Notes: generated by a model from the sequence alone, not told the origin. 64,000 bases of DNA from Ferrigenium straubiae (GCA_019449655.1 JAHQXD010000003.1:139308-203307); one strand, 5' to 3'. Positions 29,699 to 38,878 are shown, counted from the first letter of the stretch. A program made the numbers and translations.

Positions 29699-30991
29699 TC
29701 ACAAAACCATTTTTTCACCTGCATACAGCTGCGCTACCGTCTCGCGCTCGCGCACCAGATGCACCATCCCACCATCCACCATCACCTCGGCGGCGCGCGG
29801 GCGAGTGTTGTAATTGGAACTCATGCTCATCCCGTAAGCACCGGCGGAAAGCACGGCCAGCAAGGATTGCGGAGCGATCGCCAAGTTGCGTGCATGGCCG
29901 ATAAAATCTCCCGTTTCGCACACCGGGCCGACAATTTCGTAAATCGAAGATTGCCTCTCTCGTTCGCTTCCTCTCCCGCTCGCGGGAGAGGATTGAGGAG
30001 AGGGTTCGTGATCCACCGCCAAAATCTCATGGAACGCATCGTACAAAGCCGGGCGCATCAGATCGTTCATCGCGGCATCGACGACGGCAAAATTTTTCTC
30101 CTCGCCATGCTTGAGGTATTCCACGCGCGTCAGCAACACGCCGGCGTTGCCGACCAGCACGCGCCCCGGCTCGAGGATCAACTTTTCGCTGCGCTCGCGC
30201 AGCGCGCCGAGCAGCGCGGCCACGTAGTCGGCAATTGCCGGCGGCATCTCGTCGTTGTAGCGTATGCCCAAGCCGCCGCCGAAGTCGATGTGCTCCAGGC
30301 GGATACCCTCAGCGGCCAGCGCATCCACCAGCGCCAGGATTTTTTCCGCCGCAGCGATGAACGGGCTGGTCTCGGTGAGCTGCGAGCCGATGTGGCAATC
30401 TATCCCGGTAATGTGCAGATGCGGCAGATCGCGCGCCCTGCGGTACAGTGCGAGGGCTTCGTCATAGGCCACGCCGAACTTGTTCTGTTTCAGCCCGGTA
30501 GAGATGTATGGGTGCGTCTTGGCATCCACGTCGGGATTCACGCGCAGGCTGATGGGGGCAACCTTGCCCATGCTCCCCGCAACTTCGTTGAGGCGCTCCA
30601 GCTCGGCGGCCGATTCGACGTTGAAGCACAGGATGCCCGCCTCCAGCGCCAGACGCATTTCCGCGACGCTCTTGCCGACGCCGGAGAACACCACCTTGCG
30701 CGCCTCGCCGCCCGCCGCGAGCACGCGCTGCAATTCGCCGCCGGACACGATGTCGAAGCCCGCGCCGAGGCGCGCGAACAGGTTCAGGATCGCGAGGTTG
30801 GAATTCGCCTTCACCGCGTAGCAGACCAGATGTTCGCGGCCTTGCAGCGCGCTGCTGAATTGGCGGTAGCCGTCGGTCAGCGCGGCGCGCGAATAGACGT
30901 AACAGGGCGTGCCGAACCGCGCGGCGATGTCGGCCAAGGGCACTTGCTCGGCGCACAACGCGCCGCCGCGGTACTGAAAATAGTCGCTCAT
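29699..30991 (-). CDS. lysA: Diaminopimelate decarboxylase with palindromic in-frame insert
   Basis: LysA makes lysine from meso-diaminopimelate using PLP. The 430-aa protein shows YAVKANSN (PLP lysine), the HIDFGGGLGI and EPGR motifs, and CETGDF near the C-terminus. Between ILAVDHE and IYEIVGPVCE there are about 19 residues (PSPQSSPASGRG...) encoded by a palindromic repeat (29969-29992 and flanks) absent from normal LysA. It follows lptM, 6 bases apart, the usual order. Confidence 0.96.
   Translation of the reverse strand: MSDYFQYRGGALCAEQVPLADIAARFGTPCYVYSRAALTDGYRQFSSALQGREHLVCYAVKANSNLAILNLFARLGAGFDIVSGGELQRVLAAGGEARKVVFSGVGKSVAEMRLALEAGILCFNVESAAELERLNEVAGSMGKVAPISLRVNPDVDAKTHPYISTGLKQNKFGVAYDEALALYRRARDLPHLHITGIDCHIGSQLTETSPFIAAAEKILALVDALAAEGIRLEHIDFGGGLGIRYNDEMPPAIADYVAALLGALRERSEKLILEPGRVLVGNAGVLLTRVEYLKHGEEKNFAVVDAAMNDLMRPALYDAFHEILAVDHEPSPQSSPASGRGSERERQSSIYEIVGPVCETGDFIGHARNLAIAPQSLLAVLSAGAYGMSMSSNYNTRPRAAEVMVDGGMVHLVRERETVAQLYAGEKMVL
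29954..30011. repeat. Palindromic repeat inserted in frame in lysA
   Basis: The core TCCTCTCCCG-CTCG-CGGGAGAGGA (29969-29992) is a perfect stem followed by GGAGAGGG. Such CTCTCCCGC..GCGGGAGAG palindromes are common between genes in proteobacteria. Here one lies inside a coding sequence and keeps the frame. Confidence 0.7.
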
Positions 30992-30997
30992 ATTTGA

Positions 30998-31120
30998 TTA
31001 CTTGCTGGTTGATGGAGTCGAAGCCGGAGGAGGCGGCATGGTGAGCGGCCCTTTGTGCCCGCAGCCTTGCAGCAAGGCGGCCAGAACCGTGATAATGCCC
31101 AGAGTGATGCCAAGACGCAT
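30998..31120 (-). CDS. lptM: Small outer-membrane lipoprotein LptM (YifL)
   Basis: A 40-codon gene encodes a lipoprotein signal with lipobox LLQGC, then GHKGPLTMPPP and a short Ser/Thr/Pro tail. This is the LptM signature of a lipidated cysteine followed by G-x-KGPL. LptM assists folding of the LPS translocon LptD. Its position just upstream of lysA and divergent from cyaY is conserved in many proteobacteria. Confidence 0.9.
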   Translation of the reverse strand: MRLGITLGIITVLAALLQGCGHKGPLTMPPPPASTPSTSK

Positions 31121-31167
31121 GATTGCATTTCCCGAAAAATTAGCTAACCGGATTATAAAGGCTGCGC

Positions 31168-31476
31168 ATGAATGAAAGCGAATTCAACCAACTGGCCGAT
31201 GCCGCTTTGACGCGCATCGAGGCCGCGATCGACAACGGCGGCGGCGACGCCGAGTACACCCGCAGCGGCAACGTGCTGGAGATCGAGTTCGACGACGGCC
31301 AGAAGATCGTCGTCAACCGCCACGACGCGAACCGGGAAATCTGGGTTGCCGCGAAGTCCGGCGGCTTCCACTACGCTTGGCAGGATGAAGCCTGGCGCAG
31401 CCGGCGCGACGGCAGCGAGTTGTTCGCGAGGCTTACGGAGCTGTTTGTCGCGGCGGGCGAAAACATCGCGTTTTAG
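31168..31476 (+). CDS. cyaY: Iron-binding frataxin CyaY
   Basis: This 102-aa frataxin has the acidic first helix (MNESEFNQLADAALTRIEAAI), the sheet motif VLEIEFDDGQKIVVNRH, and EIWVAAKSGGFHYAW. CyaY binds iron at the acidic ridge and modulates Fe-S cluster assembly on IscS-IscU. It is divergent from lptM-lysA, a common arrangement. A MITE-like element follows directly. Confidence 0.96.
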   Translation: MNESEFNQLADAALTRIEAAIDNGGGDAEYTRSGNVLEIEFDDGQKIVVNRHDANREIWVAAKSGGFHYAWQDEAWRSRRDGSELFARLTELFVAAGENIAF

Positions 31477-31484
31477 CAGGCTTG

Positions 31485-31724
31485 GCAGGCTATTGAAAAA
31501 CGTAGCGAGGATAGCGGCTGCGACACGTTACTGGCAAAGCCAGCCGTCTGCGGGAGCAGCCGCCAGCCGCCTCTCCCGCACCGAACGGCTCCGCCGCACC
31601 GTGTCGAGGCGGCAACATGCAAGGCGCACGGCGCGCAGAAACCGGAATGTACTTTCAGTACATGAGGATTTCGAGCACCGCGCAACGCCGCAGATGGCTA
31701 CCGCAGTAGTTTTTCAACAGCCTG
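31485..31724. mobile_element. MITE-like 240-bp element with terminal inverted repeats
   Basis: The left end GCAGGCTATTGAAAAAC and the inverted right end GCAGGCTGTTGAAAAAC match at 16 of 17 positions. The interior contains the small palindrome TGTACTTTCAGTACA and no gene. The right end encodes the last residues and stop (AVEKLLR-stop) of the neighbouring ligase. It has no transposase and must have been moved in trans. Confidence 0.75.
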
Positions 31725-33311
31725 CGTCCGCATCGCCCTCTTGTCCAGCTTCCCGACGCTGGTGCGCGGCAGGCTGGCGACGAAGCAGATTTCCATGAGA
31801 CGCGCGTAGCGCGGCAGGCGGCCCTCGTCGACGCGGCGGTTCACCGGTTCGCGCAGCGCGTGGGCATCAGCCTCCTGCCCCGCCTTGAGCACCACCAGCG
31901 CGCGCGGGCGTTCGCCCCACTTCCCATCTGGCACGCCGATCACGGCGACCTCGGCGACCGCCGGGTGCTCGGAGACCAGGCTCTCCAGCTCCAGCGAAGA
32001 CAGCCATTCGCCGCTGCACTTGATGACATCCTTGAGCCGGTCGGTGATGTTCAGCATCCCGGTGGCATCGAGCGTCCCGATGTCGCCGGTATGCAGGTAG
32101 CCGCCCTCCCAGAGTTTCTCCGACGCCTCCGCATCATGCAGATAACCCTGCGTCAGCCAAGGCGCGCGCACGACAACCTCGCCCGCACTCGCACCGTCGT
32201 GCGGCCGCTCCCTTCCCGCCTCGTCCACCACACGCAGGTCCACCAGCAGAATCGCGCGCCCGGCCCTGATGCGGCGGGACAGCGCCGTCTCGGCGTCGCC
32301 GGCCTCATCGGGCGCCAGCAGGCCGAGCGACAGGATCGGACAGGTCTCGGAGAGGCCGTAGCCGGCGTACACGTCCGCGCCGCAATCCAGCGCCGCCTGC
32401 GCGAGGCCCTTGGGCAACGCCGAGCCGCCGATGACCACTTTCCAGCCGTGCAGCGTCGCACCCGCGGTCTGCGCGGCGGACAGCAGCAGGTGCAGCAGGG
32501 TCGGCACGCAATGCGAGAACGTCACGCCCTCGCGCCGGATCAGCTGCAACAAGACATCGGGCTGGTAACGCCCCGGATAGACCTGCTTGAGGCCGAGCAT
32601 CGTCGCGACGTACGGCAGGCCCCAGGCGTGGACATGGAACATCGGCGTGATCGGCATGTACACGTCGCCGCGCCCGAAGCGCCCCTGCGCCGGCGCAGTG
32701 CCGAACGCGGCCGCCGCCGCGAGGGTGTGCAGCACAAGCTGGCGATGGCTGAAATAGACGCCCTTGGGCAGACCGGTCGTACCGGTGGTATAGAAAGTCG
32801 TCGCGCGGGTGTTCTCGTCGAAATCCGGAAAGACATGCTCCGGGTCGCCGCCAGCGAGCAGGGTTTCGTAGTCGGTCGCGAACGGCGCGGGACATTCCGG
32901 CACGGCTGCATCGGAGAGCAGCACGAAGCGCTGCACCGTTTCGAGCCGGGTGCGAAAGCCCTCCAGCAGCGGCAGGAAGTCCTCGTGCACCAGCAGCACA
33001 TCGGCGCGCGCGTGGTTGAGGGTGTAGGCGATCTGCTCCGGCGAGAGGCGCGTGTTCACGGTCTGCAGCACCGCGCCGAGCATCGGGATGGCGAAGAAAC
33101 ATTCCAGGTAGCGGTGACTGTCCCAGTCCATCACCGCGACCGTCTGCCCCGGCCGCACCCCGATAGCGCTGCCGAGGCGGCCGATACGCTCACGCAGGGT
33201 GCGGTAGTCGTAACGGCTCAGGTCGCGGTAAACGATCTCCTGCTCCGGCGCATTGGCCAGCGGCGTGAGCAGCAACTGTTTGATGAGCAGCGGATAGGCG
33301 CTGGCGTGCAT
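31698..33311 (-). CDS. AMP-dependent acyl-CoA ligase
   Basis: The 537-aa protein is an ANL-superfamily ligase that activates a fatty acid as acyl-AMP and then acyl-CoA. It shows YTTGTTGLPKGVYFSH (P-loop), YGLSETCP, the GYLHTGDIG motif and the C-terminal lysine in SVGKLDKRAM. Overall similarity is to AlkK-like medium-chain ligases, but the chain length used cannot be read from sequence. Its last seven residues and stop come from the inverted repeat of the element at 31485-31724. Confidence 0.9.
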   Translation of the reverse strand: MHASAYPLLIKQLLLTPLANAPEQEIVYRDLSRYDYRTLRERIGRLGSAIGVRPGQTVAVMDWDSHRYLECFFAIPMLGAVLQTVNTRLSPEQIAYTLNHARADVLLVHEDFLPLLEGFRTRLETVQRFVLLSDAAVPECPAPFATDYETLLAGGDPEHVFPDFDENTRATTFYTTGTTGLPKGVYFSHRQLVLHTLAAAAAFGTAPAQGRFGRGDVYMPITPMFHVHAWGLPYVATMLGLKQVYPGRYQPDVLLQLIRREGVTFSHCVPTLLHLLLSAAQTAGATLHGWKVVIGGSALPKGLAQAALDCGADVYAGYGLSETCPILSLGLLAPDEAGDAETALSRRIRAGRAILLVDLRVVDEAGRERPHDGASAGEVVVRAPWLTQGYLHDAEASEKLWEGGYLHTGDIGTLDATGMLNITDRLKDVIKCSGEWLSSLELESLVSEHPAVAEVAVIGVPDGKWGERPRALVVLKAGQEADAHALREPVNRRVDEGRLPRYARLMEICFVASLPRTSVGKLDKRAMRTQAVEKLLR

Positions 33312-33330
33312 CTGGTCCTCCCGTCAAAAA

Positions 33331-33416
33331 CGTTGTGTCCACGAAAAACACGAAATGGGCCGGCAAGGTATTTCATGCAGCTCTTTTCGAGTCTTTCGTG
33401 TTTTTCGTGGACAATG
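33331..33416. repeat. Intergenic long hairpin, CACGAAGA family, copy 2
   Basis: A perfect 20-base inverted repeat, TGTCCACGAAAAACACGAAA (33336-33355) and its complement (33394-33413), encloses 38 bases. The flanking bases extend the pairing. It lies between the ligase and YgjP-like genes, both on the minus strand. With its T-rich ends it may also terminate transcription. Confidence 0.8.
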
Positions 33417-33422
33417 TTTTTT

Positions 33423-34169
33423 CTACAGTCCCACCGACTTCAACTCCCGGCGCAGCTTCGCGTAATCCGGGCAGGCGCTGCCCACCACATTCCAGAACGC
33501 CGCCGAGTGGTTCATCTCGCGCAGGTGCGCGAGCTCGTGCACCACCACGTAATCGATCAGGCGCAGCGGCAGGCGGATGAGCTGCTCGTTGAGCCGCACC
33601 GCGCCGCGCGCCGTGCAGCTGCCCCACTGCGTCTTCGCCGCCGACAGCTTGACCGTGCGCGGCGCGACGTTCAGCAGCGGCGCGTAATGCGCCACGCGTT
33701 CGGCGAACAGCGGCCCGGCCTGCTCCCGGTGCCAGCGCAGCACCAGTTGCTCGATATGGGCGGCATCGCTGTCGTCCGCCACGAATACCCACAGTTCCCT
33801 GCCGCGTTGCTGCACCGGCGCGGCAAACAGGCTCTGCCGCACGCACAGAACGAGGCGCTCGCCGAGAAACGGAACAAGCTCCCCGTCCGCCCAACGCACT
33901 TCCCTCGGCTTGCGCGACTGCCAGTCGTCCAGCTTCTCGATTACCCACTGCGCTTTGTCCTGCAGCACGCTGTGCAGCCATTTTTCCGAGACGCGCAAGG
34001 GCGCGCTCACGATCAGGCCGCGGCCGTCGATGCGCAGGCCGATGCTGCGGCGCCGGCTGCGCTTCAGGGTGTAGGAAACATTTTTTCCGGCGAGGAGTGC
34101 AGCGCGCTGCTCGACGGCGGGTATGGCAGGAGGAGAAACCAGGTTGCGCAGGCGTTTCAGCATCTGCAT
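33423..34169 (-). CDS. YgjP-like (DUF45) zinc metallopeptidase
   Basis: This 248-aa protein of the M48-related YgjP family has a C-terminal catalytic part with TQWGSCTARGAVRLNEQLI and the zinc motif VVHELAHLREMNHSAAFW (HExxH plus third His). Substrates are unknown. It is the last gene of the minus-strand run lnt-GIY-YIG-glyQ-glyS-gmhB-plsC-ygjP, separated from plsC by a 205-base repeat-filled gap. Confidence 0.9.
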   Translation of the reverse strand: MQMLKRLRNLVSPPAIPAVEQRAALLAGKNVSYTLKRSRRRSIGLRIDGRGLIVSAPLRVSEKWLHSVLQDKAQWVIEKLDDWQSRKPREVRWADGELVPFLGERLVLCVRQSLFAAPVQQRGRELWVFVADDSDAAHIEQLVLRWHREQAGPLFAERVAHYAPLLNVAPRTVKLSAAKTQWGSCTARGAVRLNEQLIRLPLRLIDYVVVHELAHLREMNHSAAFWNVVGSACPDYAKLRRELKSVGL

Positions 34170-34184
34170 TCATACCACGAAGGA

Positions 34185-34246
34185 CTGATAGGACTACTAG
34201 CCATTCCACTATGCGACCAAAGAACGGTCGCAAAGTGGCTGGTTAA
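34185..34246 (+). repeat. Hairpin repeat with ACTACTAGCCAT tag, copy 2
   Basis: CTGATAGGACTACTAGCCAT is followed by a stem in which CCACT..GCGACC pairs with GGTCGC..AGTGG. The sequence then runs into another CACGAAGA-type hairpin. Compare 19095-19156 and 45251-45305. Confidence 0.65.
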
Positions 34247-34365
34247 CGAAGAGCACGAAGAAAAGCAAACAGGTCTCGTTCCATTGGCAAGCGACCTCTC
34301 CCGTTCACTCTCCCTGAAAATTTTCATCCCCTTCATGTCCTTTGTGAACTTCGTGGTGAATCGCT
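34227..34365. repeat. Intergenic long imperfect hairpin, CACGAAGA family, copy 3
   Basis: GGTTAACGAAGAGCACGAAG at the left and CTTTGTGAACTTCGTGGTGA at the right pair imperfectly over about 100 bases, using the same words as copies at 10980 and 33331. It lies between plsC and the YgjP-like gene. Confidence 0.5.
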
Positions 34366-34374
34366 TTTTCGGCT

Positions 34375-35082
34375 TCAATGCGGCAAGCGTTGAATCTCGT
34401 TCTCGATCCACGCCTCGACTTCGGCGTTGATCTCTTCGGCCTTGCGTCCCTTGGTCTCGATCGGTTTGCCGACACTCATGGTGATGAGGCCGGGATGCTT
34501 GCTGAATGCCTGGCGTCCCCAGAGCCGCCCGGCATTGTGCGCCACCGGCACCACCGGGGCGCCGCTGCTTGCCGCCAGCATCGCCCCGCCGATCTTGTAT
34601 TTGCCGCGCTGGCCGAATGGCACGCGCGTGCCCTCGGGGAAGACCACCACGCAGAAGCCCTGCACGAGCCGCTCCTTGCCCTGCTTGAGCAACTGCTTGA
34701 TCGCTCCCTTGCCGTCGCTGCGCTTGATCGCGATCGGGCTGGTCATCGCCAGACCCCAGCCGAAGAACGGCAGCCACAGCAGCTCGCGCTTCAGCACCCA
34801 CGCCTGCGGCGGGAATATCTGTTGCAGCGCGAGCGTCTCCCAGGCGGACTGGTGTTTGCACAGCACGACGCTGGGTTCCCTGGGGATGTTCTCGATGCCG
34901 CGCACCTCGTGGCGGATGCCGCACACCATGCGCAGCAGCCAGAGCATGGTGCGCGCATAGCTGGAGATGAGTCGGTAGCGCGTCAGCGGCGGAAACGGAA
35001 AGGTCAGCAGCGCCAGCGTGGAAAAAATTGGCGTGAGGATGATCTGCAACAGCAGGAAAATCAGCGAGCGTAGAGCCAGCAT
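34375..35082 (-). CDS. plsC: 1-acyl-sn-glycerol-3-phosphate acyltransferase
   Basis: PlsC acylates lysophosphatidic acid to phosphatidic acid. The 235-aa protein has an N-terminal membrane helix (about residues 5-28), the acyltransferase box CKHQSAWET (Glu in place of the usual Asp, as in related betaproteobacterial enzymes), and VVFPEGTRVPFGQRGKYKIG. It follows gmhB at a spacing of six bases. Confidence 0.93.
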   Translation of the reverse strand: MLALRSLIFLLLQIILTPIFSTLALLTFPFPPLTRYRLISSYARTMLWLLRMVCGIRHEVRGIENIPREPSVVLCKHQSAWETLALQQIFPPQAWVLKRELLWLPFFGWGLAMTSPIAIKRSDGKGAIKQLLKQGKERLVQGFCVVVFPEGTRVPFGQRGKYKIGGAMLAASSGAPVVPVAHNAGRLWGRQAFSKHPGLITMSVGKPIETKGRKAEEINAEVEAWIENEIQRLPH

Positions 35083-35088
35083 GTCAGC

Positions 35089-35622
35089 CTAAAGTAATTC
35101 AGTAACCACCGCCGCGAGGTCGGGGAAAACCAGCGTGCCTTCCGGCAGGCCGCCCGCGGCCTGCGTCTTCGTTCCCTTGCCGGTCAGCACCAGATAGGGC
35201 TGCGCGCCCAGCGCGGCGGCGGGCTGTAAATCGCGCAGCGAATCGCCCACCACCGGCACATCTTCAAGGCCGCCGAAGTTGTAGCGCTCCGCAATCTCCT
35301 TGAGCATCCCGCTCCTGGGCTTGCGGCAGTCGCAATCGTTCTCGTTGGTATGCGGGCAGAAAAACACCGCATCGATGCGGGCGCCGACCAGCGCGCAGGC
35401 CTTGTGCATCTTGCCGTGGATCGCATTCAGCATCGTCATGTCGAGCAGCCCGCGCCCGATGCCGGACTGGTTGGTTGCCACCACCACGCGGTAGCCGGCC
35501 TGGTTCAGGCGCGCAATCGCCTCCAGGCTGCCGGGAATCGGCTTCCATTCCTCCGGCTTCTTGATGAACTGGTCGGAGTCGTAATTGATCACGCCGTCGC
35601 GGTCGAGAATGACGAGGTTCAT
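35089..35622 (-). CDS. gmhB: D-glycero-beta-D-manno-heptose 1,7-bisphosphate 7-phosphatase
   Basis: GmhB removes the 7-phosphate in ADP-heptose synthesis for the LPS core. The 177-aa HAD protein shows the DRDGVIN nucleophile motif, TNQSGIGRG, the zinc loop FFCPHTNENDCDCRKP and VVGDSLRDL. It sits between glyS and plsC, as in many betaproteobacteria. A repeat element separates it from glyS. Confidence 0.95.
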   Translation of the reverse strand: MNLVILDRDGVINYDSDQFIKKPEEWKPIPGSLEAIARLNQAGYRVVVATNQSGIGRGLLDMTMLNAIHGKMHKACALVGARIDAVFFCPHTNENDCDCRKPRSGMLKEIAERYNFGGLEDVPVVGDSLRDLQPAAALGAQPYLVLTGKGTKTQAAGGLPEGTLVFPDLAAVVTELL

Positions 35623-35631
35623 TTTGGTGCC

Positions 35632-35754
35632 GTGAAAAGTGAAACGTGAAAGGTGAAACGTAACATGCGAAAGGCAATTACCCTCCCGGCAGGGAGGGTG
35701 GCGCGCAGCGCCGGGTGGGCATCACTTTTCACATTTCACCTTTCACTGTTTCAC
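35632..35754. repeat. GTGAAAN heptamer inverted-repeat element, copy 1
   Basis: Four tandem GTGAAA-plus-one heptamers on the left are matched by four inverted ones on the right. They enclose a core with CTCCCGGCAGGGAG, GCGC..GCGC and GTGGGCATCAC. A second copy lies at 60003-60109. The right end supplies the TGA stop of glyS. Confidence 0.8.
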
Positions 35755-37871
35755 GCCGCTAACTTGGAGATATCGGCGACCTGGTTCATGAGCCGGCCGA
35801 GCTGCTGCAGCAGTGCCGCGCGATTGAGGCGCAACTCCTTGTCTTCGCACATCACCATGACCTTGTCGAAGAAGTCGTCGATGAAGGGCTTGAGCGTAAC
35901 CAGCACCTTCAGGTTGTTGCCATACTCTCCGCGCTCCAGATAGCCCGTTGCCATCGGCTTGATGTCCTGTATGGCCTGGTGCAGCTCGCGCTCGGCGGCC
36001 TCCTTCAGCAGCGCGGGTTTCACGGCCGCGCGCGCGGAATCGGCGCCGAGCTCCTCGGCATTCTTGCGCATGATGTTCTGCACGCGCTTGTTGGCCGCGG
36101 CCAGGTCTTTGGCCACCTCCAGCGCTGCGAACGTACGCACCCCCTGCAGGCGCGGCAGCACCTCGTGCATGCGCCCGTCGAGCATGCACAGCACCGCCTC
36201 GATATGCGTCGCCTCGAAGCCGCGCTCGCGCAGGTAGCCGCGCAGGCGATCCAGCATGAAGCCTTCCACGTCGCCCGCGACCGTCGCGCTCAAGAGGCCT
36301 GCCGGAAAATTTGCGGCCGCGGTCTTCACGAGCGCGGGCAGCGGCAGGTCGAGCGGCGTCTCGACGAGGATGCGCAGGATGCCCAGCGCATGGCGGCGCA
36401 GGCCGAATGGATCCTTTTCGCCGGTGGGCACCTGGCCGATGCCGTAGATGCCGACCACCGTCTCCAGCTTGTCGGCCAGCGCGAGCGCGCAGGCGATTGA
36501 ACCCTGTGGCAGCGCATCCCCGGCGAAGCGCGGACGGTAGTGCGCCTCAATGGCATCTGCCACGGCCTTGCCCTCGCCGTCGTGCAGCGCGTAGTAGCGC
36601 CCCATGATGCCCTGCAGCTCGGGGAACTCGCCGACCATGTCGGTGAGCAGGTCGGCCTTGGACAGGCGCGCCGCGAGCTCCGCATCCGCCTTGTCCGCAT
36701 CCAGCAGCCGCGCAATCGTGCCGGCCAGCGTGGCGATGCGTTCGACGCGTTGCAGCTGCGTGCCCAGCTTGTTGTGGTACACCACGCTGCCGAGCTTCTC
36801 GACGCGCGATTCCAGTGTCTTCTTGCGGTCCTGGTCGAAGAAGAACTTCGCGTCCGCGAGGCGCGGGCGCACCACACGCTCGTTGCCGCCGATCACCAGG
36901 TTCGCGTCCGCAGGGCGGATGTTGGATACGATCAGGAACTTGTTGGTCAGCTTGCCCGCGGCATCGAGCAGCGGGAAGTATTTCTGGTTCGCCTTCATCG
37001 TCAGGATCAGGCATTCCTGCGGCACCTCGAGGAATTCCGCCTCGAATTTGCCGGCCAGCACATTGGGTCGCTCGACCAGCGCGGTCACCTCGTCCAGCAG
37101 GGCGTCGTCTTCAATCGGCTTGAGGTTTTCTTTCGCCGCGGCGGCGGCAAGTTGTTTGACGATCTCGGCGCGGCGCTTTTCGAAGCCAGGGATCACCGCA
37201 CCTTCGTTTTCCATCTGCGCCTCGTAGCTGTCGGCGTCTTTCAGAACCACCTGCGCGGCGGCAGCCTCGAAGCGGTGACCTTGCGTGGTGTTGCCCGCCG
37301 TCAGCCCGAGCACCGAGACCGGCACGATATCGCTGCCATGCAGCGCAACCACCCCATGCGCGGGGCGCACGAACTGCACGCTGCTCCAGCCGTCGGCGAG
37401 CTGATAGGTCATCATCTTGGGGATCGGCAGCTTGGCAAGCGCGTCTTCCAAAGCCTTCTGCAAGCCTTCCGCCAGCGTCGCCCCGGCCTGCCTGCTGTCG
37501 TAGACCAGCGACTCCGCCTTGCCCTCGCCTTCGCGGCGCAACTGCGGCACGGTTTCAGGCCCGGCGCTCAGTGCGGCGAGTTTTTTCAACAGAGCGGTTG
37601 TCGCCTGCCCGTTCGCATCCAGCCCGACGGAAACCGGCATCAGCTTCTGCGACACCGCCTTGTCTTCGGCCCTGGCGACCACATCGCTAACGCGCACCGC
37701 AAGGCGGCGCGGCGAAGCAAAAGGGGTCACGGCGCTTGCGGCCGAGGCCAAGCCTTGCGCCTTGAGGCTCTCGACCAGCACGGCGGCAAAAGACTCGCCG
37801 AGCTTCTTCAGCGCCTTGGGCGGCAGTTCCTCGACGAGCAACTCGACCAGCAAATTCTTCGTCGTCATCAT
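35751..37871 (-). CDS. glyS: Glycyl-tRNA synthetase beta subunit
   Basis: GlyS forms the alpha2beta2 glycyl-tRNA synthetase with GlyQ and carries the tRNA-recognition functions. The 706-aa protein starts [19 protein letters not shown], contains [11 protein letters not shown] and [11 protein letters not shown], and has the expected length. Two adjacent ATGs (37871, 37868) overlap the glyQ stop. Its own TGA lies in the first heptamer of the GTGAAAN repeat. Confidence 0.97.
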   Translation of the reverse strand: MMTTKNLLVELLVEELPPKALKKLGESFAAVLVESLKAQGLASAASAVTPFASPRRLAVRVSDVVARAEDKAVSQKLMPVSVGLDANGQATTALLKKLAALSAGPETVPQLRREGEGKAESLVYDSRQAGATLAEGLQKALEDALAKLPIPKMMTYQLADGWSSVQFVRPAHGVVALHGSDIVPVSVLGLTAGNTTQGHRFEAAAAQVVLKDADSYEAQMENEGAVIPGFEKRRAEIVKQLAAAAAKENLKPIEDDALLDEVTALVERPNVLAGKFEAEFLEVPQECLILTMKANQKYFPLLDAAGKLTNKFLIVSNIRPADANLVIGGNERVVRPRLADAKFFFDQDRKKTLESRVEKLGSVVYHNKLGTQLQRVERIATLAGTIARLLDADKADAELAARLSKADLLTDMVGEFPELQGIMGRYYALHDGEGKAVADAIEAHYRPRFAGDALPQGSIACALALADKLETVVGIYGIGQVPTGEKDPFGLRRHALGILRILVETPLDLPLPALVKTAAANFPAGLLSATVAGDVEGFMLDRLRGYLRERGFEATHIEAVLCMLDGRMHEVLPRLQGVRTFAALEVAKDLAAANKRVQNIMRKNAEELGADSARAAVKPALLKEAAERELHQAIQDIKPMATGYLERGEYGNNLKVLVTLKPFIDDFFDKVMVMCEDKELRLNRAALLQQLGRLMNQVADISKLAA

Positions 37872-38878
37872 GCCGCCGCTCCTTCGACTTTGCTCAGGAC
37901 AGGCTTCTTCTCGATCTGGGCCAGCACTTCGTCCGCCCACGCCTTCGGCGCCATCGGGAAGCCGAGCCGCGCGCGGCTATCGAGGTAGCTCTGCGCGACG
38001 CTACGCGCGAGGTTGCGGATACGCCCGATGTAGGCGGCACGCTCGGTCACCGAGATCGCGCCGCGCGCATCGAGCAGGTTGAAGGTATGCGCGGCTTTCA
38101 AGACTTGTTCGTAGGCGGGCAATGCGAGTTGCTGTTCCATCAGGTATTTGGCCTGCTTCTCGTGGCTGCCGAACGCGCCGAGCAGAAACCCCACATCGCT
38201 GTGTTCGAAGTTGTAGGCGGATTGCTCGACCTCGTTCTGGTGGTACACGTCGCGATAGGTCACGCCCGGAGTCCAGGTCAGGTCGAACACGTTCTCGACG
38301 CCCTGCAGGTACATCGCCAGCCGCTCGAGCCCGTAGGTGATCTCACCGGTGATCGGCTTGCAGTCGATGCCGCCGACCTGCTGGAAATAGGTGAACTGCG
38401 TGACCTCCATGCCGTTCAGCCACACCTCCCAGCCCAGCCCCCATGCGCCCAGCGTCGGGTTCTCCCAGTCGTCCTCGACGAAGCGGATGTCGTTCTGTTT
38501 CAGGTCGAAGCCGAGCGCCTCCAGCGAACCGAGGTACAGGTCGAGGATGTTCGCGGGAGAGGGTTTCAGCACCACCTGGAACTGGTAGTAATGCTGCAAA
38601 CGGTTCGGATTCTCGCCGTAACGCCCGTCCTTGGGGCGGCGCGACGGCTGCACGTAACCGGCCTTCCACGGCTCCGGGCCGAGCGCGCGCAGGAAGGTCG
38701 CCGTGTGCGAGGTGCCCGCGCCGACCTCCATGTCATAGGGCTGCAAGAGCGCGCAACCCTGCTTGTCCCAGTAATTCTGCAGCGTCAGGATGATCTGTTG
38801 AAAGCTCAGCCCTTGGCTGAGCTTCGGTGAAGACTCATGCCCGCTCGCGGGCGTTATGTTGGAACCAAAGGTAAGCAT
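37868..38878 (-). CDS. glyQ: Glycyl-tRNA synthetase alpha subunit
   Basis: GlyQ is the catalytic class II subunit. The 336-aa protein shows [45 protein letters not shown] and [18 protein letters not shown]. The N-terminus is extended by about 24 residues encoded by two palindromes (38803-38860). The C-terminus ends in PVLSKVEG encoded by a common dispersed repeat. The core is normal. It overlaps glyS. Confidence 0.96.
   Translation of the reverse strand: MLTFGSNITPASGHESSPKLSQGLSFQQIILTLQNYWDKQGCALLQPYDMEVGAGTSHTATFLRALGPEPWKAGYVQPSRRPKDGRYGENPNRLQHYYQFQVVLKPSPANILDLYLGSLEALGFDLKQNDIRFVEDDWENPTLGAWGLGWEVWLNGMEVTQFTYFQQVGGIDCKPITGEITYGLERLAMYLQGVENVFDLTWTPGVTYRDVYHQNEVEQSAYNFEHSDVGFLLGAFGSHEKQAKYLMEQQLALPAYEQVLKAAHTFNLLDARGAISVTERAAYIGRIRNLARSVAQSYLDSRARLGFPMAPKAWADEVLAQIEKKPVLSKVEGAAA
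37881..37902. repeat. CCTTCGACTTTGCTCAGGAC dispersed repeat in glyQ tail
   Basis: This sequence, widespread in proteobacterial genomes, encodes PVLSKVEG at the end of GlyQ. Eighteen of 19 bases of GAGCAAAGYCGAAGGAGC recur in the TPR gene at 47762-47780. Confidence 0.6.
38803..38860. promoter_or_regulatory. Two hairpins at the 5' end of glyQ
   Basis: AAGCTCAGCC and GGCTGAGCTT form a perfect 10-base stem with a three-base loop. Next to it GCCCGC-GAGC-GGGC forms a second stem. Both lie within the first 25 codons of glyQ. They could be an inserted repeat or an RNA structure acting on glyQS expression. Confidence 0.4.

Noticed and set aside
29054..30997. Very long open frame antisense to the histone-like and lysA genes
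   Set aside because: It is a shadow: low-complexity A/F/G runs mirror the AAKKP repeats, and the rest mirrors lysA, whose motifs are clear on the other strand.
35632..35754. Possible CRISPR array from the regular GTGAAAN heptamers
   Set aside because: The units are 7 bases with no spacers and are arranged as an inverted repeat. No cas genes are present.
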